Source: Phlegmacium glaucopus
Lineage: Eukaryota > Basidiomycota > Agaricomycetes > Agaricales > Cortinariaceae
Assembly: GCA_015039465.1 (NCBI GenBank)
Contig: MU130299.1
Coordinates: 701,942-765,941 of the forward strand
Length of the DNA: 64,000 nucleotides
Direction of reading: 5' to 3'
Shown here: positions 11,205 through 22,982 of the stretch, in pieces
Position numbering within the stretch: the stretch's first letter is position 1
Layout of the letters: each line of letters opens with the position of its first letter
The notes under the pieces: model-generated
Database searches by the model: none
What the model saw: the letters and a program-made list of their open reading frames with translations, nothing else
What the model was told of the DNA's origin: nothing
Made by a program: the position numbers and the translations under genes

Positions 11205-12852
11205 GCCACCTAATCTGATCAGATCTGATCAGAATTGGTCAGATCTGATCAGATTCTGGTCAGAATTTTTATCACCCCAAATGGCAGTAATACAGCCAAT
11301 TTATCTGACCAGATTCTGACCAGATCTGATCAGAAAGACCGGATCTGATCAGATCTAACTAGATCCAAGTCCAACCAATTTCTAAGCAGAATCTGACCAA
11401 TTTCTGAGCAAATCTGACCAGAATCCGAGCAGAATTGAGTTAGATCAAGCTTTGGAGAATCACCTGACTTTACTAGAAAAATAATATAATCATATAATAT
11501 TCAGATGGCAATGCCTTGTTGCCATCAAAATCGTGTATTTTGTTCATTGCAAGGGGTATGATCACATGACCACATGTGATGTGCACATCAGTGTTTGTTG
11601 AATTCGTCTTCTGTTTCTCACACCACCACCACACCCGTTTTCACAACCAGCAATGGTAACCCCCCCTCACCAGAGGGGGATTTTTTTATTTCATTCTATT
11701 TTACCTCTACTTACAGATTATAATAGGTCAAGTACGACGTCAACGATGACAAATGCACGTGTACCACGACAAATACACGTGTATGATGATGAATAGGCGC
11801 CTACGACGACAAATACAGGTGTAGGACGACAAATAGGCGCCTACGACGACGAATACACATGTACAACGACGAATACATGTGTACAACGGCAAATAGGCGC
11901 CTACGACGAGGAATACGCGTGTTGGACGACGAATAGGCGCCTACGACGACAAATACACATGTACGATGACAAATAGGCACCTACGACGACACCTACACGT
12001 GTACGACGACGAATAGGCGCCTACAACAACAAATGCATGTGTACAACAACAAATACACGTGTACAACGACGAATACACGTGTATGACGACGAATAAGCAC
12101 CTACGATGACGAAAACACGTATACGACCACGAATAGGCGCCTACGACAACAAATACACGTGTACGACGACAAATACACGTGTATGACGACGAATAAGCAC
12201 CTACGACGACGAAAACACGCATACGACGACGAATAGGCGCCTACGACAACAAATACGCGTGTACGATGACGAATACACGTGTATGACAACGAATAGGCGC
12301 CTACGACGACAAAAACACATGTACGACGACAAAAACACGTGTACAACAACAAAAATGCGTGTATGACAACAAATAGGCGCCTACGACGACTATTATGGGT
12401 ATACAACGACAATTATGGGTATACAACGGCGAATACACATGTATGACGACGAATAGGCACCTATGATGACGAATACACATGTATGACAATGAGTACATGT
12501 CCTTATTCCCCCTACAATGATAATGATGGGGGGCTTATTTTTTATTTATTTGTAGATTACAACAATGAGACCAGTAACCCCTCCTTATTGGGGATTTTTT
12601 TAATTTTTTTAATAGGCTATTAGTATTAATGAAATAAATAATATTTTTATCCAAGAAAGTTGCCCTTAGAATTTGATCAGATTCTAGACTCTGATCAGAA
12701 CTGTTCAGAACTGCTCAGATCTGATCTGATCTGATCAGAACTAGTCAGGCTCTGGTCAGATTCTGATCAGAATTGCTTGGAATCTGAGCAGTTCTGAACA
12801 GTTCTGAGCAGTTTTGATCAGATCTGATCAGATCTGGTGGGGGACAGAAAAG
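11192..12852. mobile_element. Nested element with TCTGATCAGATC inverted termini around a palindromic minisatellite
   Basis: Both ends carry matching inverted sequence: CTTTGCTGTAAGCCACC then ATCTGATCAGATCTGATCAG on the left, and the reverse complement of CTTTTCTGTCCCCCACC plus AGATCTGATCAGATCTGATC on the right. Subterminal regions (11205-11460 and 12675-12835) are packed with variants of TCTGATCAGA in both orientations. The same motif, including TCTTTGCTGTGATCCACC, recurs at about 22452-22530, so this is a dispersed family. The interior holds only the minisatellite at 11740-12500 and two similar C-run/T-run segments that flank it. No transposase is visible and no clear target duplication was found. 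Confidence 0.6.
11740..12500. repeat. Minisatellite of about 20-bp units with palindromic cores
   Basis: Roughly 38 units of about 20 bp of two interspersed types, AATACACGTGTACGACGACG and AATAGGCGCCTACGACGACG. The cores ACACGTGT and TAGGCGCCTA are self-complementary, joined by ACGACGACG linkers. Minus-strand open frames (11941-12498) translate this as repeated VVVGAYSSSYTC-like peptide and are not considered genes. Confidence 0.9.
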
Positions 12853-14994
12853 TACTGGCTCCAGCACACGAGGAAGCGGCCGCATATGGTTTAGAGTGAA
12901 GAGAAGAGAGGAAGGTGGACGTTTGGGAGGATATTTGGTCTTTAGCAAAGGACTGGAAAGTGGAGGAAGAAGAAAATGTGAAAATACAAGCTGACACAAC
13001 CAATCACTCTTACGACACAATTTTAGCGGAATTGTCTGCTATTCGGATTTGGGCACCGCAGCCCCCTAGCAATATTTTGGAGCGCTCGAGTATGGTATAG
13101 AACCCAGCTAGCATTTTCCACATTTCGAAATCACAAGCGCACTCTATGCCCCCTCCTTCTGCGATATCAGAAGCTCCCATTCACAAACTTAGCCAGCACT
13201 CGCACCCATCCGCAGTCATTCCAGTCTCTGCACTTGATGCATGCATGTCACCTGTTCATGCCTCACCTCATAATTCAAGCCTACCAGTCGCACCAGTTGA
13301 GCGCAAGCACAGTATAGCTACAGAGAAGATCTCCACAAACCTTCGCACCATCCGAGACAGTAAAGGCATTGTGCGCACCATTAAGACAGTATTCCCTCCT
13401 ATTTTCAGACTTACATTGACAACGCACCCCCGCAGGTTCTAGGATTATGCTATATACAGCCGAAGCGAAGAGGACGCCACCATAGACCAGATCTCGCATA
13501 TCACACATGCACAACAGCCCACACCCCTAGCCCTTTCCAGTTTCATTTTCATGCACCAGTTTATTCATTTCAAGCCCACATCATTTTATTTCAAGTTGCA
13601 TTTTATCCTTTCATTGGATTTAATTCCTTTTCTTCGGTTATTGCACTATTTTCATCATTTTTCAACCAATTCCTTCACCTTATTTTGCGCTTGATTCGCA
13701 TTTGTCATCGCTTCGTTATGACCCTTCACGCGCGTCATCGCATCCAGTGGTTCTCACCATACAAAATTTTAGCTGAAGGACACCACCACAGACAAGATCT
13801 CGGATATCACACATGCATGACAGTCCGCACCCCTAGGCCTTTCCAATGTCATTTCCATGCGCCATTTTATTCATTTCAAGGTCACATCATTTTATTTCAA
13901 GTCACATTTTATTCTTTCATCGGATTTAGTTCCTTTTCATTGGTTATTGCTCTAGCTTGGTCATTTATGAACCAATTCCCTCACTCTCTTTTGCGCTTAA
14001 TTCGCATTTGTCATCGCGTCATGACGACCCCTTACGCGCGTCATCGCGTCCAGTGGTTCCCACAATACAACATTTCAGCTGAAGGCTGTTCAAGTCCTTG
14101 CAGTGGCAGGACAGCTTTGCATTTGAATATAGCCTTCGCATTGAGGACCATGTTGCACTACTATATGATATTTCTCATTCTCATTCAATTTTGTGTTTCC
14201 CATTGTTTCTATTTTAACTTCGCACTTTTTGCCTTTTTCAGGAATATGTTGCATTCAAGCTTCCTTTCCATGGCCTCATTGATCATCACATGCTTCGGTC
14301 ATTGGCTCCGCTTCTTTTCATTCTTTATTTCAACTCCTTTCTGCACGAGGTTCTGCTATGCAGTCCAGACAATGCCGAGTTTTACTGGAGAAGACACCAT
14401 TCCTTGCTCCTGTTAGTCATCAAGCGATAACTCAGGTTCCCAAGCTCGCCATATTTCACTCTTTGGATGTCAACATCTACTCAATCGCCGCTTTCAAACG
14501 CGCCATTAATCATCTTGATACGATTACTTATTGCGAAGAAAGACTGGATTGTGATATCACATCAGTTTGCTTTGGCACCAAAAAGATCACTTTGCATCTG
14601 GGTCATTTATCAACCGTTTCACTTCATTCAAGATGCGCTTTGCATCTATTTTTCGATCACTTTAACATTGTCTTACCAGCTTAGGGCTGCAGCTCCATTG
14701 TGTTGTGCAAAAATTCTAGCCAAGGTCTAGCAGCTCCCAAGGCTTTATCCATTGCTCGCAGGAGATTTCAGCTTCACATAGTCCACTGGAATGTCGACGG
14801 CACTTGGCTTCCATTCCCAGACCATCATTTGTTTCCTTTTTTCTCATTTTTGACTCCAAGTACTTTTCCTTCGCCTTTGATATTTCCCTTTCACACATTC
14901 CATCAGCACTCGAATGACACCAGCCTATCACATCACCTACTTGGACCTCCATCGCATCGATCGGCAATGACTGAGGACAGTCAGTATTTAAGTT
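12853..14994 (+). other. 3' interior of the LTR retrotransposon, no recognisable pol
   Basis: Between the nested element and the polypurine tract lie about 2.1 kb without any reverse transcriptase or integrase signature in either strand. The frame at 13146-13442 is rich in Pro, Ser and His (for example SALDACMSPVHASPHNSSLP) and could be the tail of Gag or a spacer protein, which is unproven. The rest is T/C-rich sequence including a tandem duplication (13473-14085). Confidence 0.5.
13473..14085 (+). repeat. Two tandem copies of a ~306-bp unit
   Basis: Unit 1 (13473-13778) begins GACGCCACCATAGACCAGAT and unit 2 (13779-14085) begins GACACCACCACAGACAAGAT. Both run through TTTTGCGCTTGATTCGCATT-like sequence and end GCTGAAGG. 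They are clearly diverged, so the duplication is older than the LTR decamer expansion. Confidence 0.85.
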
Positions 14995-15004
14995 GGGGGG
15001 AGGA
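14995..15004 (+). other. Polypurine tract
   Basis: GGGGGGAGGA lies immediately upstream of the 3' LTR's first TG, the position required of the plus-strand primer of LTR retrotransposons. Confidence 0.8.
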
Positions 15005-15703
15005 TGATAGGACCCAGGAGACGTCTAGGGATGTAAATGCACCATTTTTGCAGTTTCACAACCTTCGCAGTATACCTGCAGATGTTCACAGATACTTGCG
15101 GATGCTCACATATCGTTGCAGATCATCGCAGATCATCGCACATACTTGCAGATCATCACAGAATACTCGCAGATCATCGCAGATACTTGCAGTCATCACC
15201 AATATTCGCATTATCATTTGCAGTTACCAGCAGTTCTCACAATCTTTAAACACACTTCCAACAAAGGTCACTCAGGTGACTGTATTACTCATCACTTTAT
15301 TTTTATCTTGTCTCCTTTATTTGGCTCTTATCTCCTATGTTTCATTCCCAAAATACCGGACCCATGTGACTCCGCTTTAACCCACATTTTGCATTCCTGT
15401 TTCACCTTTCCGCACTTAGCTATTGCTAGTTACTATATTATTAGCAGTAGCAAGTAGGGTAAGAGGGGGAGAGCAGAACGGACAAATTACCACAGTTTTG
15501 ATCCCACCTTTGGAACGTTGTACTAAGCTACTCTTGCACTCCTTCAAAATCATCCTGCACACTTCGCTTTTTCTGCGCATTATCTCGCACTTTAAAGCGA
15601 ACCTTCGCACCTCATAAAACCTCACTATCACCTATTGAAGAGAACTACATCAACCCCATGAACTATGTACTACTTGCGGTCTGTCCCCACCGCAGGTACA
15701 TCA
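15005..15703 (+). repeat. 3' LTR (699 bp)
   Basis: Starts TGATAGGACCC and ends GGTACATCA, followed directly by the ACGC target duplication. It lacks the decamer expansion of the 5' LTR and is probably closer to the ancestral length. Confidence 0.92.
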
Positions 15704-18700
15704 ACGCGCTCTCTCTTCAATAATTTCTGCACGTTTCTGGGACACTGCGGCTTTCCACACAGCAGATGGTTGCAGTTGAATGGGATCGGGAGAAAGATTC
15801 AAACCATCAGGAAGTAAGCCTGCATTCCGATTTGTCCATCCGAGAGACACCAGCATTCTTCTTATATCCGACATTAGTTCTGTACGTGCGCGTTCACTCT
15901 TGCCAATGACTGGAGATATTGAATGTTCGTCTAATGCAGTTGGCATATTTATAGCATCATCGATGGCCATCTGATCTAAATCATCAAAGATCTGAGGGTC
16001 CGATTCAGCCCAGTTCGCCATCACTTTAGTACCTTTCTTCATTTGAGCATGAAAATCATCTCAGGCATCCAAGCATTCATAGCGAATATTCATATTTTTC
16101 ATCACTTCAAGTTGTCGAACTGAAAATTCATGTGACAGGAAAGCTTCATCCCAGGAATTAGATTTGCATCGTAGGTCTAAACCAGATCTCCAGGGCTTGA
16201 AGAGTGCTAACATAGCAGAACAATAGTACTCACGATCGCCTTGATCGTGGCGTGGCAACGTGTTACCAACAAAATTTGGTATACGAGCTGTTTTCAAGTA
16301 ACGTACCCCATGCGTTTCTGCAAGTGGATGACCACTTAAGAACGGTAGCAGGTTGGATTTCGGCACTTCAGTTGCTGTATTATGCCCGATGCAGCTCGCA
16401 TTCTCACCAAACGAAGCTCCCTGTTCTTCGTCAGCATCTGATTCTGCACTAGAGTCAGTAGATGCTTTTTTCCATTTCCTGGTAGGTAACTTTTCACGTT
16501 GGCATGTGGAAATCCAGTCATATAGGCACATAGAGTTATACTGGGCAGGACGGTATACATAATCATGAACAGGTGAGAACCCAACAACACATCCATTACA
16601 TTTGAATATGGTCAATTTTTCAGGATATTCTTCAACTTTGTGCTCAGGGGCTGCGATACCTGATGTTCGAGTCTTCAAATTGCTGCTGTTTAACTCATCC
16701 AAACGCCCATCATTCAATTCCGCATGCTCATCATGTACAACACCCGTGTCCAGTATTTTACCTGATGTTCAAGTCGCCAAACTGCTGCTGTTTGTCACAT
16801 CTGAACTCCCTTCATTCAATTTTACATCCCCACCATGTATAACAACCGTATCCAGTATCTGTGTTTGCTCCCCAGTTTTTCTCACTTCTCTTACGAAAGA
16901 CTGCCAATAGACTGGAACAAAACTAAAATTTGTATAGTGATCAGGATTACCCAAAAGGTACATAGAAGCCATCAGAGAACCTATTTCCAACTTCGCACTA
17001 AGTGAGTTAACAATTTTGGTCATAAGTTTGCATGCTTTATCCTTCTGACTGTCAGAACCACCAATTACTTCTGAGTGTTTCAGAAACATAGAACGAACTG
17101 TTTCAAAGATTACATGTGTCTTTAGAGCTGGTTTAGTTACGTAGTTTGAGACATATAAAAGGACACCCTTTATTGCAGTTCCAGAACAGAGGCTCGTGAT
17201 ATCCGTGTTGCATCGGAAAAGGTAGGTCACTACATATGTGAACATATTCAACCATGATTCAGTCTTTTTCATATCGATAGTACCAGTTTCCATGTCAACT
17301 TTAGTTTGGCTAAACAACGGTCTTGGGAAACGAGCCTTACATTTTCCCCAGATGTTATCAAGACAACCCTTGTAAGGACGTGCTTTATTTTGAGAGCCAT
17401 CCTTATTCCGGTTTGTGGAACACTTATGGATGTTAGATTTTAGCAGTAGGTCATTTACCGTAGTTCTAAACCTCAACCACCAAGACATTATTGATGTGCA
17501 TCCATCACAATCATTCATGGGTATATCATGGCAGATTGCTGGGGGAGGGTCAGGCAACGTTTCAGTTGGGTCATGGTAACCAATGTCTTGTGTAGCGGCA
17601 TGAACATCCTCGTCAACCTCTGTCCTACCTTTCAACAGGAAATCCCCAGCATGTGCACTTTCTAAATACTCTATCAATTTTAGTCGAAAATCAGAATCTG
17701 GGTTAAGTATTTTAGAACAGATTTCATCAGGGGTGTGAGACCCTTGAATCCATAGCAACATGTGAAGGTGTAGAGTTAGGCGCCCTTGCTGTTCTACGGT
17801 ACCATAATAACCAGATGTTTTGCCATACAAACCACAATGATCAGTGCCAACGCCTAGCACATGTCGAATGAATGTTTCAACCATGAAGTGGAAAAAACGC
17901 GCACCAGCCACAGGGTTTCTCGCAATGAGCCGATATCGCTCATCTGCAGGCCGCATAAGTGTAACATCCAGTTTGTCCTTGTTATCTGCAAAATACAGAC
18001 AAAGAGGGTGCTTGTTATCTGCAGGGGACAAAGTAATATACCACATTGGTGCACCCATATATGTTATCATGGACCATATCTCACTGCGCATATATCTCTT
18101 ACTAGTTATTGAACCACTAACCTTCCCATCTATGTGATCAAGATCGCGAATCAACTGGAAACAATCATTCTCATTTTCCGTAGAAGGCTTTACTACTTCA
18201 CCGTTTGACATTCATTGAGCAATATTTTGGAGTACATCCTGGTTGATATTAAGCAACCTGTTGGCAATGTCATTAAATTTTTGGGTCTCTGCAAGTAAGA
18301 ATCCACCTGTTGTTGATGATTTTACTTGCTGATGGCTGAATGTGACAAATGGAAAACAGACATCTCGTTGAAAGCATTTATCATGGTACATCAACAGATA
18401 GCGTTTGTGTAACTTATCTGACAATTTAGTCGAGCCAATGCCTCCAAATCCATATGGAAACAACCAGGGGAATACCTGTGGATATAGGCCTGGGTTGTTA
18501 TAAATTGATTGTGGAGACGCGTCATGTGAGACAGCTAATGCCCCACCACGATTATTCCAATGTCGGAGAGCAATTCCTTTTAATGCACTAGTGGACTTAG
18601 TTGTTAATTGTTCACCTGTTAGTCCATGAACTACAAAAGGACAAACTCCATCCTCCACACCATCGTCAGGTGTGTCATCAAATACACTTGTACCTTCCTC

Positions 18701-19063
18701 AACCTTATTTGTCAAGGAATGTTGGTAATGGATGGAGACAGGTGGTGCATCTTCGGGATATCGGTTTAGTTCTGTGTACGATATATCAAGATCAGCATAA
18801 TCAGAATGGTTTAATTTAAGCCACTCAAGTGCATCAGCAACATTTTTCCTCCTTATCAAGAGAGGAGTACGTTTGAACTCATTTTCAGTTGGCTTGCATG
18901 GTCCAGTAAATAAAATTGCAAGCACCTCATCCAGATCTTCAATGGGGGGAGGAAGGCAATGATACAACTTCAGAACAGGGGATTCAAAGCAATGACATGT
19001 GATGCCATTTTTCATAAGCCAGAGCTAGCAACACGAATAAAACAGCTATTTACTCGGACACGC
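15704..19063 (-). pseudogene. Helitron copy 1: HUH Rep region with upstream DUF6570-like part, several TGA stops
   Basis: Largest surviving part of the rolling-circle replication initiator. From the N-side it has a DUF6570-like stretch (AILFTGPCKPTENEF, KNVADALEWLKLNHSDYADL), the Helitron N domain (WYITLSPADNKHP), the HUH metal motif in GRLTLHLHMLLWI, and the two catalytic-tyrosine candidates in YVSNYVTKP. One frame runs through, interrupted by TGA at 18212-18214, 16769-16771 and 16061-16063. A further TGA at 19012-19014 is followed by a one-base deletion near 18990. Copies elsewhere in the window have CGA at 19012, 18212 and 16769. The short stretches around 16769 and 16665 are a diverged internal duplication. 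The frame ends at the LTR retrotransposon junction (15704) and continues at 8979. Confidence 0.85.
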
Positions 19064-20444
19064 TATAAATCGTTGTTTGTGTTGTATATAAACACCAACC
19101 AGAGAGCAATGGACTAGTCTTTAAGTCAAAAGCCTCCCTGTTGTTCGTTTAGGGAAGGTGTAACCTTAGACTTGTAACACACAGAGGTAGGGGGTGAGAA
19201 TAGAGATGAAGGAGGATGAGGATGAATGAGATAGAGTCTTCAGTAAGACTATAGCAGTTGACAGTGTGTTGACAGTAAAGGACTGAAAAAGCGAACTCAG
19301 AGGGGTTAAGGAAGAGGATGAGGGAGAATAAGAGGGAGTCTTCAGCAAGACTATAGTAATTGACAGTGGGGATAGATTGACAGTTAAAGGCAGAAAAAGC
19401 GAACTTAAGGAAGGAATTCACTGGAATTCCACTGAGAGGATGACTGTTGGGGGGTAAGAATGAATTGAACTGAACTACCTATCCTGGTACAAAAGAGCAG
19501 TATTTATACCTAAGGATGAGGCTATGTAAAACAAAAATAAAAAGAAAGAAGTACGCGCTGTCAGAAGAAGAATGATGAAGAGAGGACAGCTGCGAGAAGA
19601 AAAGAACAAGAAAAAGAAAAAGGAACAGTAAAAAAATCTGTACAAGTGTCAAAGTGCGAGAGAAAAGAAAAGAAGGCAGTGCGCATAGCCCAATAGCAAA
19701 AATATATCAGCTCCATAGCCGTGTGGTCATGTCAAAATAAGAAAGGTCCTGAGTCAACACTTGAAAGGCGCAGCCTTGTTCCCGAGAAAATACTACCTGC
19801 CCATGATCCCATGACGCGCAGCCTTGATAACACTTGACACTCTGCGAGAATAATCCTCTGCTGCTGATTCATCTGCAATTCCTGCTTAGTCATGATCCTC
19901 CTGGACTTCCTAAATTGTCATAAAGAGGGTGGGAAGGCTTCAGGTACCGCGTGAATGATGGTTTTGGCAGTGAATGATAAGATAAGAGGTAGATGAGTGA
20001 GGATAGGGGACTGAGTGTGATCCAGGAGCGAGGTATGGCAAGATAGATAGCTGAGGAGAAAACTTGTGGGTCCATAGCCACAACAACGATGACAAAGCCT
20101 TTGACATAATGGGAGATGTAGCTGATGCATCCATAAATGGGCTGTTCTTGAAATGATGGGCCATAGATGCGATCAAACGCGAGCCGATGACCGATGCGAA
20201 TAGTAGATTGATTGCTTTGTTGTATCGCTAGCCAGGGGACAAACGGATGGTAGATGTTTAGGAGCATATCGATAGTGTAAATGATAGACAGCATAGTGGT
20301 AGACATTGAGGATATGATGAGCGATGAGGATGATAACGTGGAACGAATGATTTTGTTGACCAGGAACGCGATTCAGGGCTGCTTCCAAAATAGGTAAGTG
20401 AATTCAAAGTCCACTTATTTTCATGATGGCAACTTTTAAGCTTT
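19064..20444. other. Foreign 1.4-kb segment next to the inversion, no gene seen
   Basis: Copy 2 of the Helitron runs straight through this point, so this segment was added to copy 1. It is A/G-rich on the plus strand (19500-19700). It contains two diverged direct repeats of about 115 bp beginning GTCTTCAGTAAGACTATAG (19231) and GTCTTCAGCAAGACTATAG (19340). Open frames on the minus strand (19149-19421, 19890-20388) show no domain character. Confidence 0.5.
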
Positions 20445-20775
20445 GCCTAGTGCTATTGAAGAAGCTGGTTGTGCAGTGTGTGGCCAGCTGGTGCCGGTAT
20501 CTCAACTTACACAGCTGAAAGCTGTGAAGAATTTTCTCCATGTCCTTCAAGCAGCTGGCATTACCAGAATTGAAAGATCCAACAAAACCCAGCCCATTCG
20601 TGAATTCAAAGGTCCTGTTCTGGACCATGCCTGCAATCGTATTTGTGATGGTTGTTGGCAGCAGGTACGGAAAGGAAAAGTACCTCGTTATGCTCTTGCA
20701 AATGGTCTATGGTTAGGTGCCGTTCCAGAGGTTCTATCCTGTCTTACATATATTGAGAGGCTTTTAGTTGCGCGT
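20445..20775 (+). pseudogene. Helitron copy 1: inverted DUF6570 N-terminal fragment
   Basis: This 331-bp block encodes, on the plus strand, the same protein segment that copy 2 encodes on the minus strand at about 30075-30405 (AGCAVCGQLVPVSQL, LDHACNRICDGCWQQV, YALANGLWLGAVPE). The C-x-x-C pairs suggest a zinc-binding start of the DUF6570-like domain. Flanking Helitron sequence on both sides is still in minus orientation, so the block was inverted in place. Fifteen extra bases (20776-20790) follow it. Confidence 0.8.
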
Positions 20776-20790
20776 TATCGCGCACCAATA

Positions 20791-21361
20791 ATGAATCTGC
20801 ACAAAAACCGCTTATAACCTTCAGGGACAGATCATTGCTGAGTGGTGCAGGTGGAAATGTTGTAGCGTTGAGAAGAGGTGAGTCTGTTACATGAGAAGCA
20901 TTGCCGTCATCTAAGTTTTTTTCAGCTTCATATTTCCTGCGCCTCACAGGTTTTGAATCTATAATAGCAAACACAGTTACATATAGATTACAGGAGATAC
21001 AGTTGTGACCTTCCAAAATACAACAGATTTCTAACTTTGGCACATGGGAACCTATTTGAAGACCGTGGAGGCGAGCTATCTTAAGAGCAACACGGACAGA
21101 TACATATGGAACTATATTAGACAAGGGAATATTTGTGTGGATAAATTTTTGTTCTATTGGATAGCGCACCTGACCCAAACCGTCAACATGATCAACATAC
21201 TTGAAAGCACACTCACGATCAAAATTGCAGCTTGCAGTAACATACAGTTCGACTTCTAGAGCTGAAAATTCATGCTGTCTCCCCCCACCATATATCAAAA
21301 CACGTTCACAACAAGGGTGTTGACCATCACTACCACCGGAAAACAAGGGTAAAGCGGAAAG
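20791..21361 (-). pseudogene. Helitron copy 1: N-terminal region
   Basis: Encodes the part of the Helitron protein upstream of the DUF6570-like domain: GGSDGQHPCCERVLIYGGG, IGSHVPKLEICCILEGHNC and SLKVISGFCADS. It matches copy 2 (about 30410-30975) with few changes. The frame is cut at the inversion boundary (20790). I do not recognise a separate function for this region. Confidence 0.7.
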
Positions 21362-21967
21362 TGTAATATGTCTGCTAGGACGGCAGGTGGGATATCAATA
21401 CATAATGGTAGATGTAATCTGCATCAGAATAAATAGCCAAGGGAGTGAATAACGGAGAGGCAAAGAATGTTGCAGGGAGTAGATGAGCTCAAGCTGATCT
21501 ATGTGACTTCATGCACTGCAGAGCCGACGATGGACACTGTTCTGCAAAATCAAGCGTCTAACGCCAAAAGCAGTGACACACGCCAAAAAATCATGACAAA
21601 GAAGCAAGGTCCGGTTTATTGACAAGAAAATAATGTACACGATACTGCGCGGATCCTTCCTGAGGGATACAAAACACAAGTATAGCATGTACAAATATAT
21701 TATGGTAAAGTACGCACAAGAGTGTAGTGAAATCACTCTGCAGAAAAACGTAGAGACAATAAGCTAGTGAGCGCAAAACAAAATTTAGCATCATACAGAC
21801 CTCATAGATAGAGGCGTGCATGAGAAATTGCATAGAAACAATCGGGGTGCAATCAAGATGTGTATCAATCAAGACGGGTAGGTTATCACAGAGTGACGAG
21901 TAGAAGTTATGGAATACATCCACAAATATGCCATGAGAGACACCACGGGACAGCAGAGTTGTGGATA

Positions 21968-22982
21968 ATCGGAGTCCGATCGGATTCCGAGCAGTCCGAT
22001 CGGACTCAAATTTGGCTGGAGCACCAGCCATTTTCAAATTTTGAGTCCAAGCCCAGTCCGAGTTCAGTCCGAGTAAATTGCTGGACTACTCGGAATCTGA
22101 TCGGACTGTGTGTCATCGGATTCTGATCGGATTCTGATCGGACTTACTCAGACTTAGTCCAAGTAAATTGCTTAGACTACTTGTTTGTACCCATGTTTGT
22201 ACCCATGTTTGTCCTCTTCCCACACAGACCATTGGTCACATGATCACAGATAAGCATGATTTCAAGCATATGGTGGGTCAGAGTAGATTACATAAGATTC
22301 CAAAAAAGGAAATTTTTTAAAAATGGTAGAGAATTGTTTTAGGACCCTGAATATGTTTAAATTCTATTAATAGCAGCTCTCCTTATTGAGAAAATTGCAA
22401 AATACTTTCCTGGACGCGGCGGTTAAACATTCTATATGAAATTTGAGGTCTTTGCTGTGATCCACCAGATCTGATCAGATCTGAGCAGATTTGGCAGGCA
22501 TTCTGAGCAGATCTGCTCAGATCTGACCATCTGAGCAGAATGGAAACTATATACCTCCCTAACCTTAATAAAACCCTAACCAAACCTTAACCCAAACCTT
22601 AACCAAACCTTAACCAAACCTTAACCAAACCTTAACAGAAGTAGCTAGTAGGTCTCTATTTTCTCAGATCTGATGTGATTTAATCCAGATGGTCAATGCA
22701 CCAGGATGCACTAAAGGTGTCAAAATCATTTTTCCTGATGCAGTCCGAGTTCAGTCCAAGCTGAGTCCGAGTTGAGTCCGAGTCCAAGTAAAAAATTACT
22801 TGGACTCGGACTCAGCTCAGACTCAGCTCGGACTGAACTCGGACTGAACTCGGACTGAACTCGGACTGACTCGGACTGAACTCGGACTTTTGATGTTTTT
22901 ACTCGGACTACTCGGATTCCGATTGGATTACTCGGAGTCCGATCGGATTCCGATCGGACTGGTGGGTGAGTGTAAAGTCTTG
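21968..22982. mobile_element. 1.0-kb composite palindromic insertion flanked by a 38-bp direct repeat
   Basis: Copy 2 reads straight from GTTGTGGATA into TATCTCGTAT. In copy 1 the 38 bases ending GTTGTGGATA occur twice (21930-21967 and 22983-23020), bracketing 1015 bp. The insert has inverted GTCCGATCGGA-type edges (ATCGGAGTCCGATCGGATTC at the left, GTCCGATCGGATTCCGATCG at the right) and many GTCCGAG/CTCGGAC words. In its middle is a piece of the AGATCTGATCAGATCTG family (about 22452-22530) and five units of an AAACCTTAACC repeat (about 22560-22640). No coding potential was recognised. Confidence 0.7.

Larger units (their letters stand above)
8980..15703 (+). mobile_element. Gypsy-like LTR retrotransposon lacking pol, inserted in the Helitron
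   Basis: Two long direct repeats (8980-9941 and 15005-15703) start TGATAGGACCC and end GGTACATCA, giving canonical TG..CA ends. They are flanked by the 4-bp target duplication ACGC (8976-8979 and 15704-15707). A primer-binding-like stretch (TTGGAGCCCACC) follows the 5' LTR and a polypurine tract (GGGGGGAGGA) directly precedes the 3' LTR. The 5.06-kb interior encodes only a Gag-like protein. No protease, reverse transcriptase, RNase H or integrase is visible, so it is a non-autonomous derivative. A second element (about 11192-12852) is nested inside it. Orientation is plus, opposite to the host Helitron gene. Confidence 0.92.

Noticed and set aside
11941..12498. Minus-strand frames with VVVGAYSSSYTC repeats, and the idea of a CRISPR array here
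   Set aside because: The units are contiguous palindromic minisatellite repeats without unique spacers, and this is fungal retrotransposon DNA.
8019..19014. TGA read as a sense codon or selenocysteine in the Helitron
   Set aside because: Other copies have CGA at these sites and host genes in the window use TGA as a normal stop.
22560..22645. CCTTAACC repeats as an internal telomere tract
   Set aside because: The unit is AAACCTTAACC, not TTAGGG/CCCTAA, and there are only about five copies inside a transposon insert.
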